From: Candidatus Fermentithermobacillaceae bacterium
GTDB lineage: Bacteria; Bacillota; Sulfobacillia; Fermentithermobacillales; Fermentithermobacillaceae
DNA: 64,000 nucleotides
Assembly: GCA_012841375.1 (NCBI GenBank)
Contig: DUUV01000044.1
Coordinates: 1 to 64,000 of the forward strand
Reading direction: 5' to 3'
Part shown: positions 48,404 to 57,528 of the stretch, in pieces
Layout of the letters: every line of letters begins with the position of its first letter
How positions within the stretch are numbered: position 1 is the stretch's first letter
Position numbers and translations under genes: made by a program
The notes under the pieces: generated by a model
The model's input: only the letters and a program-made list of their open reading frames with translations
The model's database searches: none
Told to the model about the DNA's origin: nothing

Positions 48404-49066
48404 TCAGGCTGGACTATTTCTGGACGGCGAAGACAATCTCCTTTCAAGGGAGCGCCACAATGTGAACACCTGTTCTTTCGTCTCTTCGGGCGTGCCGCTG
48501 TTGTCGATGACACGGTCCGCGCGCTTCTCTTTCTCTTCGAGAGGCATCTGTGAGTCGATCCTCGAGAACGCTTCCTCGGCGCTGTAACCTTCCCGCTTCA
48601 TGAGGCGCTCGGCCTGTTGGTCGCGGGGAAGAGCGACAACCCACACTTCGTCGACTACGGCGTCGGCCCCGGCCTCCAGCAAGAGAGGCGCGTCTACAAC
48701 GGCTACCGCCACCGGACTTTTCCCGGGAGCCGACTGGGCAAGCTCCTTGAGGATCTCTTTGGTGCGCCCGATCACCCGGGGATGGATTATGGAGTCCAGG
48801 ATGTGGCGAGATCGCTCAGAGGAAAACACAACCCGGCCCAGCTTGCGTCTGTCCAGTGTTCCATCGGGCAAGATGATATCGTCACCAAACGCCTCCTGAA
48901 TCTCTCGAAGCGCTTCCGAGCCGGGAGACTGGAGTTCTCTTGTTATGGCGTCGGCGTCTATTATGGTCGCCCCCAGGCTGCGCAGGATCTCCGACACCGT
49001 GCTCTTGCCGGACGCTATTCCGCCGGTGAGACCTATCACGTATATGCCCGGCCATTTACACATCAA
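48404..49066 (-). CDS. coaE: Dephospho-CoA kinase
   Basis: A 220-residue enzyme that catalyses the last step of coenzyme A synthesis. The P-loop LTGGIASGKSTVSEIL and the D-A-D-A-I-T-R-E-L lid region are followed by a LVVVDAPLLLEAG-type segment (here VAVVDAPLLLEAGADAV) and VWVVALPRDQQAERLMKREG. The first base triplet of the gene overlaps the end of polA by 11 bp, so polA and coaE are cotranscribed, which is a known bacterial arrangement. Confidence 0.95.
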   Translation of the reverse strand: MMCKWPGIYVIGLTGGIASGKSTVSEILRSLGATIIDADAITRELQSPGSEALREIQEAFGDDIILPDGTLDRRKLGRVVFSSERSRHILDSIIHPRVIGRTKEILKELAQSAPGKSPVAVAVVDAPLLLEAGADAVVDEVWVVALPRDQQAERLMKREGYSAEEAFSRIDSQMPLEEKEKRADRVIDNSGTPEETKEQVFTLWRSLERRLSSPSRNSPA

Positions 49067-52000
49067 ACCAGCTCTTCCCCACGTCTATCTCCACCTTGAG
49101 CGGGACTTTCAGGTTGATGACGCCCTCCATCTCACACCTGACCAGTTCTTTCATGACAGCCTCTTCATCCGGAGGGATCTCGAAAATCAGCTCGTCGTGG
49201 ACCTGCAATATGAGTCTCGACACCAGACCTTCTTCCTGGAGGCGCTTGTAGATGCGGACCATTGCCAGCTTGATGATGTCTGCGGCGCTGCCCTGAATGG
49301 GCGTGTTGATCGCCGTTCGCTCGGCAAAACCGCGTCTGGCCCGTATTCGTGAGTTGATCTCCGGAATGCCCCGCCGGCGCCCCAGAATGGTCGTCACGTA
49401 ACCGTACTGGCGAGCGGTTTCGATTGACCGGTCCATGTACTCTCGGACCTTAGGATACCTGGCGAAGTATGCCTCGATGAATGTCCGCGCCTCGCTCATT
49501 GACACGCCCGTGTTGCGAGCCAGCCCGAAGTCTGAGATCCCGTAGATAATGCCGAAGTTGACCGCCTTCGCCTTGCTGCGGAGGTCATAGCCGACTTTCT
49601 CGACCGGGACTCCGAATATCTCCGAGGCGGTCCTGGTATGGATGTCCTCTCCTCGCACGAACGCGTCGATCATGGTCGGGTCGCCCGACATGTGAGCCAT
49701 TATCCTGAGCTCAATCTGTGAGTAGTCGGACGATAGGAAGAGTCTCCCGTCCCCCGGGATGAAAATGCGCCGGAGTGACCTCCCCAAATCACCCCTCACC
49801 GGAATGTTCTGAAGGTTGGGCTCAGAGCTGGACAACCTCCCGGTGGCAGTCACCGTTTGATGGAAGGTGGAATGAATGCGCCCCGTGGTGGGATTTGTCA
49901 CGTCCTCGAGAACATCCAGGTAGGTCGACTTGAGCTTGGCGTATTGCCTGTATTCCAGTATCTTGGCCGGCAGCTCGTGCTCGAGGCTTAGCGCCTCCAG
50001 CACCTCGGCGTCGGTGGACCACCCGGTCTTCGTCTTCTTGGTTGGCTTGAGCCCGAGATTCTCAAACAATATTCGCGAAAGCTGTTTGGGCGAGCCGAGG
50101 TTAAACTTCTCCCCCGCCAAACCATAGATGGAGTCTTCCAGCACTCTGAGAGCGTCGGCGAAGCTCTCTCTGATGGACTCACCCAAAGCCAGATCTGGCC
50201 TTATGCCCGTGGCTTCCATGGCCGCCAAGACTTGAATAAGGGGAAACTCCACGTCATACGCCAGAGAGATAAGGCCGGCGTCCTCCAATTCAGCCCGACA
50301 GGTGTTCGCGATACGCAGACAAGCATGGGCTCCTTGAGCGAGATGAGACATTAGGGGGTCTTCGCCTTCACCGTGACTTGGCGCAGCCTGGCCCTGCCCG
50401 GATGCCTCTCGCCCCTGCCCGGATGCCTCTCGTCCCCGCCCGGATGCCTCTCGTCCCTGCCCGGACATAGCGGCGCGCTTGACGCCCTTGAGCTTGGGCA
50501 GTTCCTGCATCTCGATGCCCGTGTATTTCCTCACCATATCCTCAAGCCGATAATTGGTCCTGGTGGGGTCGAGCAAGTAAGCCGCTATGAGCACATCGAA
50601 GAATGTCCCCCGAAGAGTTATCCCTCGCTTGAAACATAGCGTGAAAACCCACTTGAGGTCGAAACCGATCTTTGCGATACCTGGCTCCACCAATAGCGGT
50701 CCGAGATGTCTCCAGACGGATTCCTCTGAAACACCTCGGGCCGACTGATGTCCGTCGCTCTCCGGCGCCTGGCCCGGGTCTCTTCGGTCTACGGGAGAGC
50801 CGGCTTTGTCAACCTTGATGGTCCCGAAGGACCTTCCGGACGACACTCCTATGGCTGCGGGGTATGCGAAGTCCCCGGTGATCTCCTCAACCAGGGCATA
50901 TATCCCCAGCATGCCTGTGCTCATGACTTCGTCCGCGAAGGTCTTGAGGCGTCCTTCGCTGTCTATCACCAGAGCATCTTCCAGGCCAAAGGACCCTGCG
51001 TCGAGAAGAGGAAGCCCCCGGTCAGGAGCATCTCCTACCCCCCGGGAGGTCTTGTCTTCTTCTCTCTGGCGCGCCTCCGGCTCCATCATACCTAACGAAG
51101 CTTGGTGATGACCCGTTGACTCGTTAGGTTCATTAGCCGTTGAACCCGATGTCTCCGGCCGCCCGGCTTCCGTAGGAACCTCTGTCTTAGCCTTCCGTGG
51201 TGCAGGCGATCCCGTTTCCGGAGCGTCCGCCCTGAGCGCCGATAACCTCGGAATCAGGGAATGAAACTCCATCTTCGTGAAGAAAGGCCTGACTTCATCG
51301 AGATCCGGCGGACGCCAAACAAGCGTGTCTTCAAGGTCACAGGGGTCAAGTGGGACCGAGGTATCAATGGTGGCAAGCATCTTCGACAGAAACGCCATAT
51401 CTTGACCGGCCAGCAATAGGCCCTTCACTCTCGCGGGAGTGACGTCGTCAATCCGCTCGTATATGTTGTCCAGGCTATCAAAGCGCTGCAAGAGAACCGT
51501 GGCCGTCTTCTCGCCGATTCCCCTAACACCAGGTATGTTATCACTGGCGTCCCCACGCAACGCCTTATAGTCGCGCACTTGGTCGGGCCGGATCCCCATA
51601 TCCGCCTTGACGGTATCCGCGCTATACTCCTTGACCTGGGATATCCCCTTGACAGGCAAGATGGCTTCCACGTCGTCGTCAACCAGTTGAAGACAGTCGC
51701 GGTCGCCCGAGAGTATCGTTACGGTCCCCCCGCACATCTTCCACTTGGACGCCAGCGTACCGATAATGTCGTCGGCCTCATACCCCTCCAGCTCAACGCG
51801 GGGCAGCCTCAGCACATCCAGGACTTGCTTGAGGACCGGTATCTGGGCCGAAAACTCAGGTGGAGCAGGTTTGCGTTGGGCCTTGTACTCGGCGTACTTG
51901 ACATGCCGGAAAGTCGGGCCCGGCAGATCGAAGGCTATTGCCACATGGGAAGGTCGCTTTTCAGAAAGGAATCTGAAGAGCATGGAAAGGAATCCGAACA

Positions 52001-52112
52001 CGGCTCCTGTCGGAGTCCCGTCGCTTGCGGTGAGCGGCGGAAGAGCATAAAAGGCCCTGTTTGCAAGGGAGTGGCCGTCAATAAGGAGAAGCCGCTTGTC
52101 CACCAGCGTCAC
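49056..52112 (-). CDS. polA: DNA polymerase I
   Basis: A 1018-residue replication and repair polymerase, longer than the usual 870-930. The N-terminal 5'-3' exonuclease domain (RLLLIDGHSLANRAFYAL, then LEGYEADDIIGTLA, DNIPGVRGIGEKTA) is intact. The central proofreading-like domain lacks the DxE motif (the site reads LGIYALVEEI), so 3'-5' exonuclease activity is not expected. Polymerase motifs A (SSDYSQIELRIMAH), B (KAVNFGIIYGISDFGL) and C (LQVHDELIFE) are complete. Two low-complexity inserts explain the length: a Pro/Glu-rich linker near 295-370 and a GREASGQ tandem repeat near 551-575. Confidence 0.96.
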   Translation of the reverse strand: MTLVDKRLLLIDGHSLANRAFYALPPLTASDGTPTGAVFGFLSMLFRFLSEKRPSHVAIAFDLPGPTFRHVKYAEYKAQRKPAPPEFSAQIPVLKQVLDVLRLPRVELEGYEADDIIGTLASKWKMCGGTVTILSGDRDCLQLVDDDVEAILPVKGISQVKEYSADTVKADMGIRPDQVRDYKALRGDASDNIPGVRGIGEKTATVLLQRFDSLDNIYERIDDVTPARVKGLLLAGQDMAFLSKMLATIDTSVPLDPCDLEDTLVWRPPDLDEVRPFFTKMEFHSLIPRLSALRADAPETGSPAPRKAKTEVPTEAGRPETSGSTANEPNESTGHHQASLGMMEPEARQREEDKTSRGVGDAPDRGLPLLDAGSFGLEDALVIDSEGRLKTFADEVMSTGMLGIYALVEEITGDFAYPAAIGVSSGRSFGTIKVDKAGSPVDRRDPGQAPESDGHQSARGVSEESVWRHLGPLLVEPGIAKIGFDLKWVFTLCFKRGITLRGTFFDVLIAAYLLDPTRTNYRLEDMVRKYTGIEMQELPKLKGVKRAAMSGQGREASGRGREASGQGREASGQGQAAPSHGEGEDPLMSHLAQGAHACLRIANTCRAELEDAGLISLAYDVEFPLIQVLAAMEATGIRPDLALGESIRESFADALRVLEDSIYGLAGEKFNLGSPKQLSRILFENLGLKPTKKTKTGWSTDAEVLEALSLEHELPAKILEYRQYAKLKSTYLDVLEDVTNPTTGRIHSTFHQTVTATGRLSSSEPNLQNIPVRGDLGRSLRRIFIPGDGRLFLSSDYSQIELRIMAHMSGDPTMIDAFVRGEDIHTRTASEIFGVPVEKVGYDLRSKAKAVNFGIIYGISDFGLARNTGVSMSEARTFIEAYFARYPKVREYMDRSIETARQYGYVTTILGRRRGIPEINSRIRARRGFAERTAINTPIQGSAADIIKLAMVRIYKRLQEEGLVSRLILQVHDELIFEIPPDEEAVMKELVRCEMEGVINLKVPLKVEIDVGKSWFDV
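50394..50465. repeat. 21-bp tandem repeat inside polA
   Basis: Three full copies (CTGCCCGGATGCCTCTCGYCC) and a partial fourth run head to tail from 50394 to about 50465. The copies differ by only one to three bases. They encode the heptapeptide repeat GREASGQ on the minus strand and keep the polA frame. Recent expansion is likely, since the copies are nearly identical. Confidence 0.85.
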
Positions 52113-52211
52113 CCCATATCACGCTTCTAAACAGTATCTTCCGGATCTCTTGTCCTTCAGTATAGGTGTTCGGCGCGAGCCTTGGCAATTCGGGAAGGGG
52201 CGTTGGCTCTC

Positions 52212-52252
52212 CACAAAAGATCGATGCCATGCGGCCTTGACCGGATGGCATC
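52212..52252 (-). terminator. Terminator downstream of tmRNA
   Basis: On the minus strand GATGCCAT pairs perfectly with ATGGCATC, with an inner CGG/CCG pairing, followed by GATCTTTTG. It is 20-60 nt past the CCA end of tmRNA and before polA. Confidence 0.55.
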
Positions 52253-52270
52253 TGTAATTATCTAGGATTT

Positions 52271-52617
52271 TGGTGGAGGCGGAGGGAATCGCACCCTCGT
52301 CCGTAAATAACCCGGCTTCAGTCTCTACGAGCGTAGCTCCGGATTTCATCTCGCAGGCCGCGGCGCCCCGGAGCGGGCTTCGCTGTCCGCCAGTCCGGAA
52401 TTGGCTTCCCTACAGGGTCCCGGGCGTCCCCCCTAAGGTATCTCTCCTAAGTGACGGCGACTCGGAGATAGGAGAGAAGTCTCCCCGGTCACCGGGCAGC
52501 CTATTTAGGCTGCCAGTGCGTAACTGTTGTTGGCAGTTATTTGTTTGCCGTTTGGTGGGTACGGCACCCATGCTCGCTGCTCAAACCCGACTACCTACGT
52601 CGAACCTGGTCGCCCCC
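52271..52617 (-). ncRNA. ssrA: Transfer-messenger RNA (tmRNA)
   Basis: A 347-nt RNA. The 5' end GGGGGCGACC pairs with the 3' end CGCCTCC-A-CCA (seven pairs, one G-U) to form the acceptor stem, and CCA is encoded. The T arm (GGGTGCGATTCCC) is tRNA-like. The internal message region, AATAACTGCCAACAACAGTTACGC and on to a TAA, gives the peptide ANNSYALAA with GCC as likely resume codon. Pseudoknot-like paired segments fill the rest. It rescues stalled ribosomes together with SmpB, encoded 2.0 kb away at 54658. Confidence 0.93.
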
Positions 52618-52627
52618 ATGGACTTCT

Positions 52628-52656
52628 ATGATAGCAGGTTTGGGGGGTAGCCACAA
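52628..52656 (-). promoter_or_regulatory. Promoter of tmRNA
   Basis: TTGTGG (52656-52651) and TATCAT (52633-52628) are 17 nt apart on the minus strand. TGC precedes TATCAT, an extended -10. Transcription would start a few bases before the mature tmRNA 5' end at 52617. Confidence 0.6.
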
Positions 52657-52787
52657 CTCTATGAACCGGTTGGCGCGGGCGGCGCGGGCGTTCGGCCGAT
52701 GGTACATTCTGTGCCGGACGAGAGCCGCCACTGGGGGGGCGGACGTTTTGTGTAGGTCGGGATGACCATCGGAAAATTCGAGCTCTT

Positions 52788-52812
52788 GCGCGTGCCATAC
52801 TTCGGCACGCGC
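52788..52812. repeat. 9-bp perfect inverted repeat between tmRNA and the lipoprotein gene
   Basis: GCGCGTGCC and GGCACGCGC flank a 7-nt loop (ATACTTC). It lies in the 260-bp gene-free stretch between the tmRNA start and the plus-strand lipoprotein gene. Without a T-run its role is unclear; a transcript-end or regulatory hairpin is possible. Confidence 0.4.
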
Positions 52813-52840
52813 CGAGAAAGACCCAGGAACCGCAGCCGCA

Positions 52841-52856
52841 GATAGGACGTCCTATC
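52841..52856. promoter_or_regulatory. Perfect 16-bp palindrome before the lipoprotein gene, candidate operator
   Basis: GATAGGACGTCCTATC is a perfect 16-bp palindrome ending 21 nt before the GTG start at 52878. It lies just upstream of the Shine-Dalgarno sequence AAAGGTGG. The length and perfect symmetry suit a dimeric repressor site. Confidence 0.45.
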
Positions 52857-52877
52857 CTAAGAAAGGTGGTTACCCTA

Positions 52878-54515
52878 GTGCGCGCAGACTTATCGTTCAA
52901 ACCGATCCTCCGGACAAGACCGATCATTCGGATAACCCTACTTCTTGTTTGCGTGGCCATGGTTCTATCCCAGCTATCGGGATGCGCGAAACCAGAGCCA
53001 AAGACGGTCGCGACTCTCGACCCGGTCGAAATCCGAACGCTCTCCTTCATAGGCAGGCTGGATACCAGATCGGAGGACCGCTGCATTTCGCCTGACGGCA
53101 AGTATCTGTTGGCAGCCGTTCTAGGGGAGAAAACCGACCGGATGGTGGCGATCCCCCTCGGCAGCGACGACGCCCTCTCGCCGGACAAAGCCTCCTCAAG
53201 CAAAGTCTCTGGAGACGAAGCCTCTCCAGATGAGGTATCTACCGGCGAGGTGTTGTCGGACGCGATCACGTTGTACGAAGCGGATACGTCCTGGACTCAC
53301 CACAACCTGGTCCAGTGGTTCCCCCTCGGCTGGACGTTGGATTCCGAGTGCGTGTTCGCCATCCACGGCTGGCAGGCCCATGGACCCCACAAGGGTAAGA
53401 GGGGCACGGCCATCTACACGGCTGACATCGAAAGTGGAAACGCTACACTCATCTCCTATGTTGACGTACCCGAACAAGGACAGATCATTGAAGAAGCCGT
53501 GCTGGCGGAAGACGGCAAGGTATACGTTCGGATATCCGGGCAGTTCCTGGAGTATGACCTCGAGTCTAGGACTCACCGCTTGGTTCGCGACGATCTCCCC
53601 TCCTACTACGGCATTTCAGTAGTCACCATGTCGCCCAAGGGTGACCAGATTGTGTACAGCGTGTACGGCGAAGACAAGAGCGGCGTCTACATCTTTGATG
53701 TGGCTTCGGGGGCCGAGAAGCCCTTGGTCGAGACGGGAAAGTCTCTGAGCTTCTATCCGAGCTGGTCTCCAGATGGTGAGTACATCTCGATGTACACGGT
53801 TCACCGGGTGGATGACGCTTCGGCCAGCGGTGTTGCCCGTTACGATATGGTCTACGGAGAAGACGGCCCGAGACCCTCCGCTCAGGAGATCACAATCGTG
53901 GATCCCCAAGGAACCGTCGTGAGGAGCATCTCAATGGAGGGCCAGTACCTGTCACACGCCTATTGGCTTGCGGACGGCGGGTCCTTGGTGTTCGTGTCCG
54001 GCCCTGTCGCGTTCGGCAAGTGGGGCGAGGTCCTCTCGGCTGAGTATGAGGCCGTGTGGATAGCGGACGTTGCCGGAGACAGCGCGCCGGTGAAGGTCGC
54101 GGACCTCGCATCCATAGAGGCAGAGACCGGCAAACTCACGCCCTTTGTGTACCCTGTCGCGTCATTGCCGGAAGGAGCCGGAGCACTCTTGACCGTCGTA
54201 GGAGCTAAGGGGCCCTCAGTCTGGCTGGTCTCGCCTGCCGCTCCCCCCTCCAAGGTCGCCGATGGCCAGTGGCAGACTTCCAGGCTAACCCCGGTTTACA
54301 TCGACAGTGTGGTAGGAATCATATCGGACGGCATCGAGAGCAGTGTCTATCTTGTGGGTCACAACGGAGCCACCCGCCTCGGGGACGCAACTCCCGCGAT
54401 GACGAGCATCGTTGCTTACTCCGATGACCTTTTGGTCACTTCGAGCTACGACTTCGGTGAGAACAGGACCGAAGCCAATGTGTACAGGATGGTCAGCGAA
54501 AAGACCGTCGAGTGA
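52878..54515 (+). CDS. Putative lipoprotein with TolB/WD40-like beta-propeller
   Basis: A 545-residue exported protein. AAAGGTGG is 8 nt before GTG 52878; the track's 52866 lies inside that Shine-Dalgarno sequence. A signal peptide of the lipoprotein type ends in the lipobox LSGC (about residues 37-40), processed by Lgt encoded at 26.5 kb. The mature part has repeated bladed motifs: CISPDGKYLLAAV, VTMSPKGDQIVYSVYG, YPSWSPDGEYISMYTV. These resemble TolB-type propeller repeats with SPDG turns. The substrate or partner is unknown. No efflux or peptidase genes are adjacent. Confidence 0.8.
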   Translation: MRADLSFKPILRTRPIIRITLLLVCVAMVLSQLSGCAKPEPKTVATLDPVEIRTLSFIGRLDTRSEDRCISPDGKYLLAAVLGEKTDRMVAIPLGSDDALSPDKASSSKVSGDEASPDEVSTGEVLSDAITLYEADTSWTHHNLVQWFPLGWTLDSECVFAIHGWQAHGPHKGKRGTAIYTADIESGNATLISYVDVPEQGQIIEEAVLAEDGKVYVRISGQFLEYDLESRTHRLVRDDLPSYYGISVVTMSPKGDQIVYSVYGEDKSGVYIFDVASGAEKPLVETGKSLSFYPSWSPDGEYISMYTVHRVDDASASGVARYDMVYGEDGPRPSAQEITIVDPQGTVVRSISMEGQYLSHAYWLADGGSLVFVSGPVAFGKWGEVLSAEYEAVWIADVAGDSAPVKVADLASIEAETGKLTPFVYPVASLPEGAGALLTVVGAKGPSVWLVSPAAPPSKVADGQWQTSRLTPVYIDSVVGIISDGIESSVYLVGHNGATRLGDATPAMTSIVAYSDDLLVTSSYDFGENRTEANVYRMVSEKTVE

Positions 54516-54657
54516 AGGCTAACCGCGCGGGAACCGCCGCAGCTATTAGGGCTTTGGGTCGCGGCTCTCGGGTTTTCCATCGTTACATGGGGCAATCCAA
54601 CTCGGAAGGACTACAAGGCCATTCCCTCTGGGTACTCCTTATGGCTACTCCCTCTGG

Positions 54658-55128
54658 CTATTCCTTCTGCCTCTCGCGGACCTTCCTGTCGATGTCGCGC
54701 CGGATATCTCGTTCGCGGATGGCTTCCCGCTTGTTGTAGGTCTTCCGCCCTTTCGCCAGGGCCAGCTCGACTTTGGCCTTGCCGTCGCGGAAGTAGAGAC
54801 TAAGCGGCACAAGCGTGTACCCGCGTTCGGCGACCTTGGAGGCCAGCTTGCGGATCTCGCGTTTGTGCAGGAGAAGCCTCCTGGGCCTCAAAGGGTCATG
54901 GTTGAAACGGGACGCCGGCTCGTATTGAGCTATGTGGGCATTCTGCAGGAAGACTTCGCCCCCGGAGACCTCGGCGTATGCATCGCTCAACCCGGCCCTT
55001 CCCTGCCGGAGGGACTTGACTTCGGTCCCGATAAGGGCAATGCCGGCCTCGATCACGTCCTCGATAAAGTAGTCGTGGCGGGCCCTCCGGTTCTGGGCGA
55101 TTATCTTCACACCGCTAGACTTATCCAC
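54658..55128 (-). CDS. smpB: SsrA-binding protein SmpB
   Basis: A 156-residue RNA-binding protein that delivers tmRNA to stalled ribosomes. KIIAQNRRARHDYFIEDVIEAGIALIGTEVKSLRQGRAGLSDAYAEV is the diagnostic beta-barrel. RRLLLHKREIRKLASKVAERGYTLVPLSLYF follows, then LALAKGRKTYNKREAIRERD and a basic tail. GTG 55128 follows GGAGA with 9-nt spacing. Its partner tmRNA lies 2 kb away on the same strand. Confidence 0.96.
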   Translation of the reverse strand: MDKSSGVKIIAQNRRARHDYFIEDVIEAGIALIGTEVKSLRQGRAGLSDAYAEVSGGEVFLQNAHIAQYEPASRFNHDPLRPRRLLLHKREIRKLASKVAERGYTLVPLSLYFRDGKAKVELALAKGRKTYNKREAIRERDIRRDIDRKVRERQKE

Positions 55129-55198
55129 CCTTCAACGTCTCCTCTACATCTCTCGGCCTACCCAACACCCGGATCTCGCCCGCCTTGCTGAGGAACAC

Positions 55199-55750
55199 TC
55201 ACAATCCCAGTTCTTTGTGTATTCCCTGCATGGCCTCGACACCGAGGGCGACGAAACGGTCCAAACTCATACCGAAGTCCGAACAAGCCCTGATGATATC
55301 ACGGTTGGCGCCCTTTGCGAATGACTTCTCCTTCATCCTGTTGATGACAAAGCCGGCGTCGATGGCCGAAAGCTTCTTCTGGGGAGATATGAGGGCAGAA
55401 GCCACTATCAACCCCGTGAGCGGGTCCGCTGAGTACAGGACTTTTGCCATCAGCGTCTCCCGGGGGAAACCGTGAAACTCGTTGTGAGCCTTGACGGCGT
55501 CTACGATTTCAGAGTCAAACCCGAATTCTTCGGCTATCTTACCCGAGATGATGCTGTGGCGCTCCGGATCATCCTTTGTCTCTTCATAATCGATATCATG
55601 AAGAAGCCCTGCGGCTCCCCACCTGTCCTCGTCCTCGCCCATCTCGCGGGCGATCCTTCTCATGACGGCTTCCACGGCCAAAATGTGCTTGAAGAGGTTC
55701 TTTGTCTTTATCCTCTTTTGGACTTCCGCTACGATCTCATCACGCTGCAT
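55199..55750 (-). CDS. HD-domain (HDIG) metal-dependent phosphohydrolase
   Basis: A 183-residue HDIG protein. GAGGTGA is 9 nt before ATG 55750 (MQRDEIVAEVQKRIKT). The metal motif is H-HD-D: KHILAVEAVMRRIA, GLLHDIDYEETKDDPERHS, IVDAVKAHNEFH and YSADPLTGLIVASAL. HD-domain proteins of this size act as nucleotide or phosphoesterases, with substrate unknown. It occupies the place often taken by rnr in the secG-rnr-smpB order. Confidence 0.88.
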   Translation of the reverse strand: MQRDEIVAEVQKRIKTKNLFKHILAVEAVMRRIAREMGEDEDRWGAAGLLHDIDYEETKDDPERHSIISGKIAEEFGFDSEIVDAVKAHNEFHGFPRETLMAKVLYSADPLTGLIVASALISPQKKLSAIDAGFVINRMKEKSFAKGANRDIIRACSDFGMSLDRFVALGVEAMQGIHKELGL

Positions 55751-55861
55751 CAAACGGACTCACCTCGAGTGGATTAGTTCCTGCACCTGGCAACGGCGCT
55801 TGCCGCAATTCTACCTTAATCAGGCAGCGGATGCCATAAAGGGAGTGTGGAAGAATGATAA

Positions 55862-55890
55862 ACCTCGCCTGCCCGCGCGGGCGGCGAGGT
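55862..55890 (-). terminator. Terminator of the gap-to-secG operon
   Basis: ACCTCGCC and GGCGAGGT enclose a GCCCGCGCGGGC inner palindrome, an unusually strong hairpin. On the minus strand it is followed by TTTATCATTC. It lies 36 nt after secG stops. Confidence 0.7.
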
Positions 55891-55925
55891 ATCATATGCG
55901 TTCCCCAGGGGTCCCCTAAGTCGGG

Positions 55926-56165
55926 CTACCTTCGCAAGATCGCCAGGGAGACCGAGGTGATCATGAAGGCGATGGCAAGATAGACGGTGAGCTTCGCAAG
56001 CAAGTCTTCCCAGCCTTTTCGCCTGCGCCCGAGGAGGGACTCGGCGTTGCCGCCTCCCATGATACCCATCCCAGCGCTTCTATTGGGCTGCAGTATCACT
56101 ACCACTATCAGGCCGATGGATATCAGCCATTGAAAAGCCCTAAGGACGTTCAGCAAACCTTTCAC
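55926..56165 (-). CDS. secG: Preprotein translocase subunit SecG
   Basis: A 79-residue membrane subunit of SecYEG. Two hydrophobic segments (VLRAFQWLISIGLIVVVILQ and LAKLTVYLAIAFMITSVSLA) flank the conserved loop PNRSAGMGIMGGGNAESLLGRR. The start codon is a GTG with weak ribosome-binding support. It is the last gene of the operon and lies 56 bp after eno. SecG improves efficiency of protein export, for example of the lipoprotein and lipase-like proteins in this window. Confidence 0.92.
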   Translation of the reverse strand: MKGLLNVLRAFQWLISIGLIVVVILQPNRSAGMGIMGGGNAESLLGRRRKGWEDLLAKLTVYLAIAFMITSVSLAILRR

Positions 56166-56221
56166 CCTTTCCGAACACAGGGTCGCGCGCTCGTAATGCC
56201 AATTCTAGCACTGGGAGAAGA

Positions 56222-57502
56222 CTAGAGTCTACCCGCAATCACGATCCGGCTGCCGTATTCCGCCGTAGAGCCCAGTTCCTCTTCGATCCTGAGGAGCCGG
56301 TTGTACTTGGCGACCCTCTCACTCCGGGCAGGAGCGCCGGCTTTAATCTGCCCTGAGTTCGTCGCTACCGACAAGTCCGCCACGAAGGAATCCTCGGTCT
56401 CTCCCGAACGATGAGAGACCAAGCACCTGTAGGCTGCCCTCCCGGCAGTCTCCATGGTCTCCAGAGTCTCTGTGATCGACCCAACTTGGTTGACTTTGAC
56501 AAGGACAGAGTTCGCCGCCCCCACGGTAATGCCTTTCTCGACCCGGTCCTTTCTCGTGACGAACAAGTCGTCTCCTATGATCTGTATCTTGCTGCCCAGA
56601 GTTTTGGTCAGTAGGACCCAGCCTTCCCAGTCGTCTTCCGCCAAACCATCCTCGATGGAGACTATGGGATACGCCTTTACCCAAGAAGCGTATTTCTCTA
56701 CCATAGCCGCGGAATCTCCCGCCCAGTCCTCGCTCTCCAGGACGTACTTCCCGTCCTTGTAGAACTCGGATGCTGCAGCGTCTATGGCGAGGTGGCAATC
56801 CCTTCCGGGTTCATACCCGGCCTTCTTGATGGCAAGGGTCAAAAGCTCAAGGGCCTCCTCGTTGGATTTGAGATCGGGAGCGAAGCCCCCTTCGTCGCCT
56901 ATGGACGTGGATAACCCTTTCGACTTGAGCAAGGACTTGAGGACCTGGTACACCTCGGCGGCCATCTTGAGCGCCAGAGAGTAGGTCTTCGCTCCCGCCG
57001 GGACCAGCATGAACTCTTGGATGTCCACGTTGTTGTCGGCGTGCTTCCCGCCGTTTAGGACATTCATGAACGGGACGGGAAGGGTCCTCGCCCCGATTCC
57101 GCCCAGGTACCGGTAGAGGGGCAGTCCCGCAGACTCTGCCGCGGCCATAGCGACCGCCATGGAGACGCTCAAAATGGCGTTGGCGCCCAGCTTGGACTTG
57201 TTGGACGTGCCGTCCAACTCAATCATGAGCTTGTCTACGGCAGCCTGGTCCAGGGCCTCCATTCCGATTACCTCGGGTGCGATTACCTCCATTACGTTTG
57301 ATACTGCCTTGGTGACGGCCTTGCCACCGAAAGCCTTTCCCCCATCCCTCAGTTCAAGGGCTTCGTGGGTCCCCGTCGACGCACCGGAAGGAACCATCCC
57401 CCGGCCGAACGAGCCGTCGCTCAGTACGCAGTCCGTCTCAATAGTCGGGTTCCCACGTGAATCCAATATTTGCCTGGCTTTGAGGTCGATGATTTCAGGC
57501 AC
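56222..57502 (-). CDS. eno: Enolase
   Basis: A 426-residue enzyme converting 2-phosphoglycerate to phosphoenolpyruvate. AAAGGA precedes GTG 57502 with 10 nt. [35 protein letters not shown], then [42 protein letters not shown] and [10 protein letters not shown] carry metal and catalytic residues, and the C-terminal [18 protein letters not shown] carries the His and Lys loops. Complete and canonical. Gene order after gpmI and before secG is typical for Bacillota. Confidence 0.97.
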   Translation of the reverse strand: MPEIIDLKARQILDSRGNPTIETDCVLSDGSFGRGMVPSGASTGTHEALELRDGGKAFGGKAVTKAVSNVMEVIAPEVIGMEALDQAAVDKLMIELDGTSNKSKLGANAILSVSMAVAMAAAESAGLPLYRYLGGIGARTLPVPFMNVLNGGKHADNNVDIQEFMLVPAGAKTYSLALKMAAEVYQVLKSLLKSKGLSTSIGDEGGFAPDLKSNEEALELLTLAIKKAGYEPGRDCHLAIDAAASEFYKDGKYVLESEDWAGDSAAMVEKYASWVKAYPIVSIEDGLAEDDWEGWVLLTKTLGSKIQIIGDDLFVTRKDRVEKGITVGAANSVLVKVNQVGSITETLETMETAGRAAYRCLVSHRSGETEDSFVADLSVATNSGQIKAGAPARSERVAKYNRLLRIEEELGSTAEYGSRIVIAGRL

Positions 57503-57528
57503 TCTCGCATCGTCCTTTCTCTGGAACT

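Noticed and set aside
50394-50465. Possible CRISPR-like repeat
   Set aside because: The units are contiguous with no spacers and encode an in-frame heptapeptide in polA.
52119-52349. 76-aa minus-strand ORF overlapping tmRNA
   Set aside because: It lies across the tmRNA 3' half and terminator; the sequence is explained by the RNA gene.
52270-52650. 126-aa plus-strand ORF over the tmRNA region
   Set aside because: It is antisense to tmRNA, starts without a ribosome site and has no recognisable domain.
54516-54657. Short TCCCTCTGG/TACTCC imperfect repeats between the lipoprotein and smpB genes
   Set aside because: The units are too short and diverged to support a real repeat, and no hairpin or T-run was seen.
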